Shown one piece after another: positions 45,940 to 50,977 of a stretch of DNA of 50,977 bases. The notes under the pieces are model-generated. The model worked only from the letters and a program-made list of their open reading frames with translations. It did no database searches and was not told the origin of the DNA. A program made the translations under genes and the position numbers. The stretch lies in the NCBI GenBank assembly GCA_009692005.1, contig SHZZ01000025.1, positions 1-50,977 on the forward strand, read 5' to 3'. Source of the DNA: Gemmataceae bacterium (GTDB lineage: Bacteria > Planctomycetota > Planctomycetia > Gemmatales > Gemmataceae). How positions within the stretch are numbered: position 1 is the stretch's first letter; every line of letters starts with the position of its first letter.

Positions 45940-47058
45940 TCATAATTTCAAAATCAGTTTTTGTTTTTCCATGGCCCGTAAAATCACCCAGCAGAGCATA
46001 AAGTAGAACAAGAATATCCCCGCCACATACCAGCCAGGGCTGTCCTTCGGGGCCAAGGGTTTCACCGCCTCGGCCACCAGTTCATGCAGAATATAACCTG
46101 CCAGGGCATTGGTGCCAAAAGTGCGGAACATCCCCAGGTTGAGAACTTTCATGCGGTCGCACAGCACATGAAACAGGGCAAATACCAAAAGGGAAAACCC
46201 GGTGGCAAAGGTCAAATAGGAAACGCTCCCCGCGCGCTGGCTCATGGTCCAGATGTTGACCGGTTTTGACGGGGCAAAAAATGGCGGCTCCACCAGAACG
46301 GAGGAAAGGCCATCCAAATGGTTCGGCGTGGTAACCCGGTTCATGCAGGAAATTCCATATCCAAGGCAGCACACCAGGCCGCCCCATAACACAAGAGGGC
46401 CGAGGAATTTCTCCGGTTTCGACTGCGTCAAGTCGTAAACCAGCGTGCCAGCGATCATGGGGATCGTCCAGGTGAGGAAACCCAAAGGCCCGCCATCAAT
46501 CCCCGGCCTTTTCATGACCCAATCATAATACCAAACCTGGGAGAGGAATTGAAAAAGCACGGCGGAGAAAATTAGCCAGCCAATCCGCCAAGAAGCCGAC
46601 AGGCGGATGACAGGCAAAATCCAAAAAGAAGTGACGGCGATATGAGTCAGAGTTTGGAAGAAATTCCTCTGGAAGGAATTCGTCAAAAATCCCCAGACTC
46701 CGGTTTTTTGGAGGTCCGCCCATTTATCGTATCTGCCGTCGAGGTGGTGGATGAGAAACGCCACCAACAAGAGAGAAAGGTTTCGCTTGATGGCGTGCCA
46801 ATAAGCCGCCTGCACGCCATCTTTTTCCAGCCGTTTCATGAAGGTCAACCGGTAGGCGAACCCGATGGCAAAAAAGAAATGCGGCATGATGGAATCGGCG
46901 TAACTAAAGTACTTATTCCAATGTTTTAATACAGGCAAGGTTTCTTGGATGAAAACGAAACTGCCGATGAAATTCACCAGGAACATCCCAGCGACGGTGT
47001 AGCCGCGGAATTGATCCAAGGAAAGAACGCGGCCGATGGAAGGTAATGCTTGGCTCAT
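45940..47058 (-). CDS. DUF5009/heparan-alpha-glucosaminide acetyltransferase-like membrane protein
   Basis: A 372-aa protein with about ten hydrophobic segments. The start SLDQFRGYTVAGMFLVNF and the early HWNKYFSYADSIMPHFFFAIG match the acyltransferase 3-related family of heparan-alpha-glucosaminide N-acetyltransferases (DUF5009). Those enzymes acetylate sugars using an acetyl donor from the cytoplasm; the substrate here is unknown. Neighbours give no pathway clue. It lies 79 bp upstream of the cyclase gene in the same direction, and 16 bp after the lipoprotein gene. Confidence 0.85.
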   Translation of the reverse strand: MSQALPSIGRVLSLDQFRGYTVAGMFLVNFIGSFVFIQETLPVLKHWNKYFSYADSIMPHFFFAIGFAYRLTFMKRLEKDGVQAAYWHAIKRNLSLLLVAFLIHHLDGRYDKWADLQKTGVWGFLTNSFQRNFFQTLTHIAVTSFWILPVIRLSASWRIGWLIFSAVLFQFLSQVWYYDWVMKRPGIDGGPLGFLTWTIPMIAGTLVYDLTQSKPEKFLGPLVLWGGLVCCLGYGISCMNRVTTPNHLDGLSSVLVEPPFFAPSKPVNIWTMSQRAGSVSYLTFATGFSLLVFALFHVLCDRMKVLNLGMFRTFGTNALAGYILHELVAEAVKPLAPKDSPGWYVAGIFLFYFMLCWVILRAMEKQKLILKL

Positions 47059-47073
47059 GAAAACCCGCCTGGC

Positions 47074-47493
47074 TCAGGGAATCTCAAAAGGAAAAAAGCT
47101 ATCTCCAGGCGACACTTCCCGGATGAGGGGTGTTTGCGACAAGGCGGAATAAGCGGGGTCGAGCCGACTTTTTTTTCCTTGCGAAGCGTCCTTGCCATCA
47201 CCTGCAGTCCCCAGGAATTTTTCTATCCCCGACAAATCCTGCAAGACCACCTTGTGCCGACCAAAAAGTATCCGTTGGCCATTGGCGGGAATCAAGACAA
47301 ATTGGCCCTTCGCATCGGTTTCACCATGGGACTTCGGCCCATCCTTCAAGGGCACAAACTCGACCAAAATCCCCGGCGCCGGGCGACCGTCGATGACAAC
47401 CTTCCCCGACACCGGACCGGCATATTGACCCTGGCACCCAATCCATGCCAGGGAGCAAAGACAAACCCAAACCCGGGTCCGTATCAACCTCAT
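47074..47493 (-). CDS. Small lipoprotein, carboxypeptidase-regulatory-like
   Basis: A 139-aa lipoprotein. The signal RTRVWVCLCSLAWIGCQG places the lipobox Cys at about residue 19. A beta-sandwich of the carboxypeptidase-regulatory type follows: VSGKVVIDGRPAPGILVEF, GETDAKGQFVLIP and GRHKVVLQDL. Such proteins are very common in Planctomycetes next to DUF1559 genes, as here; their role is unknown. The ATG 47493 has GGGAG five bases upstream. The last 45 residues are Ser/Lys-rich and less structured. Confidence 0.85.
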   Translation of the reverse strand: MRLIRTRVWVCLCSLAWIGCQGQYAGPVSGKVVIDGRPAPGILVEFVPLKDGPKSHGETDAKGQFVLIPANGQRILFGRHKVVLQDLSGIEKFLGTAGDGKDASQGKKSRLDPAYSALSQTPLIREVSPGDSFFPFEIP

Positions 47494-47569
47494 GAAATCT
47501 CCCAAGTCGCATTATCTAGTTCGTGAAAAAAAGAAGGCAGGATAGTCAGGGAAACCCTCGTGGCAATTT

Positions 47570-48574
47570 CTATTCCTCGATTTTCTCACCACCGGCCCTG
47601 GTCCCCAGCGCTTCCAGCGTCAGTTGCGAAATCCCCTCTGATATAAACCGGGCTGACCCGTCTCCCATGGCAAAGCAAACCCCTTGGTCATGGCCGCTGC
47701 CGTATGCGTTTACCCGGTCATCAAAAAACCGCTGTTTGTTTCCCGGGGAAAGGTCCTTGAAATTATTCGGCAGTTTGAAATTGATGGGCACATTGGCGCC
47801 AAGAAACACATCCCCCTGGGCGCCGAACCAACACCAGCCCCAATTGCCGATCTTGGAATCGGTCTCCGCGTCGAAAACAGGGTCAAGATAAAAGCGCTCC
47901 CCCAGCATCAAGGTGCTGGACAGCCCATCGGTGAAATCGGCCGGCTTGGCCTGGGAATTTTGCTGGAAAAAGCCATCCTGGTATTGGAACAGGGAAAGCC
48001 GCGGGTCTGGCGGTGTCACCCAACGAGGATAACCCCGAGTTCCCGCCGAACCGAGGTAGCTGGTGATGAAATAGACTTCCGCAATGGACGGGTTGGAATA
48101 GGTATTGAACGATTCCCTTGCATTGGCATTGGCCGGGCAAATCAAAATGGGCAGCGCCTTGCGCATGAAGCCCGAAGCTTTGTTGGTGTTAAAATTGACC
48201 GGGTCCCATCCCTTCCACATTTCCTCTTGGCCAAGGTAGGGAAGCAACTGGTGGATTAATGAATAGCGTGAAAAGGGAGGGCTATTCCCCGCGACCCGGT
48301 CGGGGTGCGGGAAACCAGGATTGGGGTTGGAGCTTGGTTGATCACGCAGAAGCCCAAAGGGGACCACTCCTTTGGCAACGACATATTCATTTACCGTGGC
48401 GGCCAATTGTTTCAACTGGTTGACACATTGCGCCCGCGCCGCCGATTCACGAAACTTGTGCAGCGCCGGGGGCAATAAACCAACCAAGATGGCCAAAACG
48501 ACCAGAACAATCAAAACTTCAATGAGGGTGACCCCTGGGCGGAACCGCTGGCATGATTTGTCTTGCTCAGGCAT
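47570..48574 (-). CDS. DUF1559 pilin-like protein
   Basis: A 334-aa protein of the planctomycete-specific DUF1559 family. The type IV pilin-like N-terminus GVTLIEVLIVLVVLAILVG at about 17-36 has the Gly before Val and a Glu at +5, as prepilin peptidase substrates do. The DUF1559 core follows (AQCVNQLKQLAATVNEY near 54-70, NIDGH-type middle region, GDGSARFISEGIS at the end). The function is unknown; it may be a pseudopilin or sorting-related protein. ATG 48574 has GAGG seven bases upstream; the frame continues to 48664. It precedes the lipoprotein gene in the same direction. Confidence 0.93.
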   Translation of the reverse strand: MPEQDKSCQRFRPGVTLIEVLIVLVVLAILVGLLPPALHKFRESAARAQCVNQLKQLAATVNEYVVAKGVVPFGLLRDQPSSNPNPGFPHPDRVAGNSPPFSRYSLIHQLLPYLGQEEMWKGWDPVNFNTNKASGFMRKALPILICPANANARESFNTYSNPSIAEVYFITSYLGSAGTRGYPRWVTPPDPRLSLFQYQDGFFQQNSQAKPADFTDGLSSTLMLGERFYLDPVFDAETDSKIGNWGWCWFGAQGDVFLGANVPINFKLPNNFKDLSPGNKQRFFDDRVNAYGSGHDQGVCFAMGDGSARFISEGISQLTLEALGTRAGGEKIEE

Positions 48575-48712
48575 TGGACACCTCAATACGAGCCTAAAAA
48601 GGAAAAGGCCTTTTATCCTCCACATTGTCACTCTCATCCTAACTTCTTCGATGGGGATTGCCAAATACTAAAGTACATGTTCCAGGGATAAAATCAGGCC
48701 CAAATGGTGGCT

Positions 48713-49369
48713 TCAACTTCCCTTGAGGGCCTGCTTCACCCGCCTGGGCAAAAGATGGTAATGCATGGTCTTCCCCGCCAGATCAGGGTTGCCCGAGGCA
48801 ATGGCGTCTACGAGCAACTGGTGATTTTCCACCAGGTTCTGAAAATCGCCAAAAGCATCATTCGTTTTTAGCCTTCGGCGGACTACTTCAAGAAGATGGC
48901 AACGCTCCAGGGCTTCTTGCAAACTTGGGCTGCCGGTCATGCTGGCAATGGCCATGTGAAATTTGACATCGGCGGCGCCCGCTTCTTCCCTTTTTTCTTT
49001 GCGCACGAGTTCGGCCATACCCTCGACCATTTTTTGCAACCGGGCAATATCCTTGGATTTGGATTCTGTCGCCAGCAGCCGAGCCGCCTCGGTCTCCAGC
49101 GCCCGCCGGATGACCAGTTTGTCTTCCAACTCCTGGTCGCTCCAATCGGTTACCTTGCAGCCATGGCCGCGGACATGTTTGACCAATCCCTCATGGGTCA
49201 GCCGCCTTAAGGCGCTGATCACCGGCCCATTGCTGGTGCCCATGCTCTGCGCCAGCACATGCTGGCTCAGGCGGGTCCCCGGTCCGAGTTTTCCCGAAAC
49301 CAACTGGTCGCGAAGAGACTCATACACGCGGATAGATTCCAACCCTTTTCTTCGCCCAGTCTTTTTCAT
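48713..49369 (-). CDS. GntR/FadR-family transcriptional regulator (FCD domain)
   Basis: A 218-aa regulator. The N-terminal winged helix has YESLRDQLVSGKLGPGTRLS, then LAQSMGTSNGPVISALRRL and HEGLVKHVRGHGCKV. The C-terminal helical FCD ligand-binding domain includes LVIRRALETEAARLL, DVKFHMAIASM and HQLLVDAIASGN, where Asp and His residues normally bind metal or ligand. FCD regulators usually respond to sugar acids or carboxylates. Frame extension to 49528 is not conserved and is rejected. The target genes are not evident. Confidence 0.92.
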   Translation of the reverse strand: MKKTGRRKGLESIRVYESLRDQLVSGKLGPGTRLSQHVLAQSMGTSNGPVISALRRLTHEGLVKHVRGHGCKVTDWSDQELEDKLVIRRALETEAARLLATESKSKDIARLQKMVEGMAELVRKEKREEAGAADVKFHMAIASMTGSPSLQEALERCHLLEVVRRRLKTNDAFGDFQNLVENHQLLVDAIASGNPDLAGKTMHYHLLPRRVKQALKGS

Positions 49370-49586
49370 GCTCGCTGCCCCAAGACTTCCCACTGGAAAA
49401 AACCAGCCACCAAAATACACACCCAGCCCCTGAAATGCAAAAGGTAACCGCTCCATTGCAAAAGGCGTTTCAGCAAGAGGCGGCGTTAGACCGCCTTCAG
49501 GGGAACAACCATCGCTTCCTAGTCCCATTTTTTGAGATCAGAGACGATTTGCTTAACTTTCTCGCGGTGTTTTTCAAAAGAGGCTG

Positions 49587-49678
49587 AAAAGGGGACATTA
49601 TTAATTACCAGCCTTATCGATGCATTGTGTGTGCATCGGGCACCTCCAATAGCGCCATAAATAAGGATGTCCCCTTTT
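49587..49678. repeat. 92-bp palindromic REP/MITE-like element
   Basis: The ends are a perfect 12-bp inverted repeat, AAAAGGGGACAT (49587-49598) and ATGTCCCCTTTT (49667-49678). Inside is a 7-bp stem CGATGCA/TGCATCG with a 7-base loop (49618-49638), and GGAGGTG on the minus strand before an ATG that opens only a short frame. GGGGACA-ended elements of this size are, to my knowledge, typical of elements moved by REP-associated tyrosine transposases; that link is inference. It lies exactly at the end of a truncated ORF. Confidence 0.6.
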
Positions 49679-49680
49679 CT

Positions 49681-49770
49681 CTACCCGTCAATCGTGCCCG
49701 GCCCGCCAAGCACGCGGAGGGCTTGCAACAGCGGGTTGTACAAGTCATCCTGGTGAGGCCCGGTATCCAT
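49681..49770 (-). pseudogene. Truncated ORF, Mrr-N/winged-helix-like start
   Basis: From ATG 49770 the frame encodes about 29 residues beginning MDTGPHQDDLYNPLLQALRV, then LGGPGTIDG and a TAG stop that falls at the edge of the palindromic element. The text resembles the start of the Mrr N-terminal winged-helix domain (restriction-system family), remembered rather than searched. It would then be a cassette gene broken after 29 codons. An open frame upstream of the ATG (to 49890) crosses a possible recombination site and is not counted. Confidence 0.35.
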
Positions 49771-49816
49771 CAGTTGCACCCGCTCATCCGAGCGCCCATC
49801 GTGCGACAGGTCTTGG

Positions 49817-49888
49817 GGGCTAACGACCCAGCTCAGCAGCGGTTGGTTCGGCTTGGATGCTCCCCAGCATCGTCGGGTCCGGCTTAAC
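49817..49888 (-). other. Possible integron cassette junction (attC-like)
   Basis: On the minus strand TCGTTAGCCC (49826-49817) resembles a GTTRRRY core site, and GTTAAGC (49888-49882) matches that pattern fully. A short stem GATGCT-CCCC-AGCATC lies between them (49856-49871). The complementary outer arms expected for a true attC were not found, so this is weak. It separates the methyltransferase gene from the truncated second ORF. Confidence 0.25.
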
Positions 49889-49938
49889 ACGGCTTGGAGT
49901 GGCGGTTACTGCCGACGAAACATGCACTCTGTCCGACC

Positions 49939-50634
49939 TCAGCCTTTCCGTGCCACGACGATGTTTTTCGCTTGCGGATAATAGAAGAAGTAACCGCACC
50001 CGAGGCGCAGGCAAGCCTTCAAGAAGCCTCGAACGCCCCGGTAGGACGACCCTGGATCGTGGTAGAACGAAAGGTCGCTGAAGCCGGCCTCGCGCAGGGC
50101 TCGCCGCAACTGCCGCCTCGTGAACCCGAGTTCGGTAACGCCGAACTCCCGAGTCACTTGACGGGCGTGCGGGGAATACCGGTGAAGCCAGGTCGTTTCC
50201 AATAACAGCACGTGACCACCGGGCCGCAGATGGGCGTACGCCCGTTTTAGTGCTTTGGCATAGGCCGGGCAGTGATGGAGGCAGTCGAAGAACAACGCGC
50301 CGTCGAAGTCGGCCCGCCCCAGATCCATGTCCTCCATGTCACCGACGACGAACTCGGGCGCAGCATTGTCCCGCGAAATCTGTTCCCGAGCGATCTCTAT
50401 CATCCGCTCCGAGATATCGACACCGACCACCTTGTAGCCGGCCCGGGCCAGGAACAAGCTGGTCCAACCCGGTCCACAGCCGATGTCGAGGATGGTGCCG
50501 CCGGCTAGTCGCTCACCGAACACCTCAAGGACGAGGGCGAACTCCCGAAAGACGCGCGGGTCGTTGAACGGCTTCCCGAACAAGTGGGTTTGATCGACCT
50601 TGGTGGCGTAATCCCGTTCTGCTTGCTTGGACAT
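49939..50634 (-). CDS. Class I SAM-dependent methyltransferase (candidate integron cassette gene)
   Basis: A 231-aa methyltransferase with the SAM motif LDIGCGPGWTSLFLA near 45-60, VVGVDISERMIE (acidic SAM-ribose residue), VGDMEDMDL and FDGALFFDCLHHCP, then LRPGGHVLLLETTWL. The substrate is unknown; it resembles methyltransferase type 11/25 proteins. It is transcribed away from the integrase at the right edge, as a first cassette would be. Codon and base usage (richer in CG, few A/T runs) differ from the preceding planctomycete genes, in keeping with transfer. AAGGAA lies upstream of the ATG. Confidence 0.85.
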   Translation of the reverse strand: MSKQAERDYATKVDQTHLFGKPFNDPRVFREFALVLEVFGERLAGGTILDIGCGPGWTSLFLARAGYKVVGVDISERMIEIAREQISRDNAAPEFVVGDMEDMDLGRADFDGALFFDCLHHCPAYAKALKRAYAHLRPGGHVLLLETTWLHRYSPHARQVTREFGVTELGFTRRQLRRALREAGFSDLSFYHDPGSSYRGVRGFLKACLRLGCGYFFYYPQAKNIVVARKG

Positions 50635-50671
50635 TGACCCGTTCCTTGGAGCCGATGAGATCAGTTTCTTC

Positions 50672-50748
50672 GGCCGAACGATGATTCGGCGGAATTCATT
50701 CTGTCAATCAGCTTGATTAATTCTTGCTAATCCCGATTTCATTCTGTC
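50672..50748. other. Candidate attI region: dyad and direct repeats
   Basis: GCCGAA (50673-50678) and TTCGGC (50685-50690) form a dyad. TTCATTCTGTC is repeated exactly at 50695-50705 and 50738-50748. On the minus strand TCGTTCGGCC (50681-50672) resembles TCGTTAGCCC at the other end of the methyltransferase gene, so both may be crossover sites. Direct integrase-binding repeats are a known feature of attI sites; the assignment is inference. Confidence 0.3.
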
Positions 50749-50843
50749 TAATCTGGGCTAGCGATCTCGCTGAATGTGGGGAAACATCCACCTATCCTTC
50801 GACAACCCTAACCCCGCCTTTGTGCGTTTGCAAGGAGAAAGCG

Positions 50844-50977
50844 ATGAATTCGCTGACAAACTCGATTCAACCGCAGCCGCCGAAGTTGCTGGATCAAGTC
50901 GCGGGGAAAATGCGGTTGTTGCATTACTCGAAACGGACCGAAGGGGCGTATGTCGATTGGATCAAGCGATACATCTA
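50844..50977 (+). CDS. intI: Integron-type tyrosine recombinase (IntI), 5' part only
   Basis: The first 44 codons run to the right edge. PPKLLDQVAGKMRLLHYSKR followed by TEGAYVDWIKRYI matches the N-terminal SAM-like DNA-binding domain (Phage_int_SAM_4) of integron integrases, notably the LHYSxRTExAYxxWI pattern that IntI1 also has. The catalytic Arg/His/Tyr part is off the window, so XerC/D-like relatives cannot be fully excluded. AAGGAG lies six bases before the ATG. It faces away from the methyltransferase gene with a 209-bp gap, the usual intI/attI/cassette geometry. Confidence 0.7.
   Translation, partial: MNSLTNSIQPQPPKLLDQVAGKMRLLHYSKRTEGAYVDWIKRYI

Noticed and set aside
49445-49491. 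TAACCGC...GCGGCGTTAGAC as an attC-like site
   Set aside because: Contains a GTTAGAC core-like end, but the span is short (47 bp), the arms pair poorly and it lies on the chromosomal side of the palindromic element; could be a remnant.
49500-50640. Other overlapping ORFs on both strands of the integron-like part
   Set aside because: They are antisense to, or shifted within, the methyltransferase frame and are explained by its high GC.
1-50977. CRISPR array, rRNA or tRNA genes
   Set aside because: No evenly spaced repeats, rRNA-like sequence or cloverleaf with a T-loop GTTCRA pattern was noticed in any intergenic gap.

Overview
The window looks like a chromosome segment of a planctomycete, possibly near Gemmatales; that placement is an inference from gene families. 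The markers are a DUF1559 pilin-like protein, a large PVC-type dehydrogenase fused to a c-type cytochrome, a DUF1080 3-keto-disaccharide hydrolase, a Tat-exported Gfo/Idh/MocA oxidoreductase and a small carboxypeptidase-regulatory-like lipoprotein. Gene density is high, intergenic gaps are mostly under 250 bp, and no rRNA or tRNA gene was seen.

Layout. 1-2.6 kb: the start of an unknown gene running off the left edge, a Gfo/Idh oxidoreductase, and a UbiA-type prenyltransferase. 2.6-8.9 kb: a transcription/translation operon nusA-infB-ylxP(DUF503)-rbfA-nth-like, preceded by a structured leader with a strong terminator-like hairpin. 9.1-13.2 kb: a secreted LamG protein with an inserted seven-repeat propeller, and a membrane TPR protein. 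13.3-18.1 kb: pckA, a YheT-type hydrolase, an agmatine deiminase and a zinc alcohol dehydrogenase. 18.1-24.5 kb: a leftward PVC cytochrome/amidohydrolase operon, a creatininase-family hydrolase and DUF1080. 24.6-29.7 kb: lysS, a LolCE/LolD-like ABC exporter, a class IV aminotransferase and a UspA protein. 29.7-37.8 kb: leftward comEC, an anchored TPR protein, kdsA, a pterin dehydratase and pcrA/uvrD. 37.9-44.0 kb: an acpS-like gene, DUF4416, a WecA-type sugar-phosphate transferase, an O-antigen-ligase/TPR protein, an EVE-domain protein and a DHH phosphoesterase. 44.0-49.4 kb: leftward FHA/GAF/adenylate cyclase, an acyltransferase-like membrane protein, a lipoprotein, DUF1559 and a GntR regulator.

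The last 1.5 kb is different. It holds the 5' end of an integron-type tyrosine recombinase at the right edge and, divergent from it, a methyltransferase gene placed where a first cassette would lie. Next comes the stump of a second ORF, cut off by a 92-bp palindromic element. This reads as an integron (or remnant) whose cassette array was invaded or truncated by a REP/MITE-like element. The decisive part, the rest of the integrase, lies outside the window.

Other points that stand out: the nusA leader architecture, a likely AUC start codon for the O-antigen-ligase gene, an acpS-like protein without its metal-binding Asp, an amidohydrolase pair in which one member has lost its metal ligands, and an endonuclease III-like protein that keeps the Fe-S loop but not the helix-hairpin-helix lysine. 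All function calls come from reading the translated sequence; no database search was possible.
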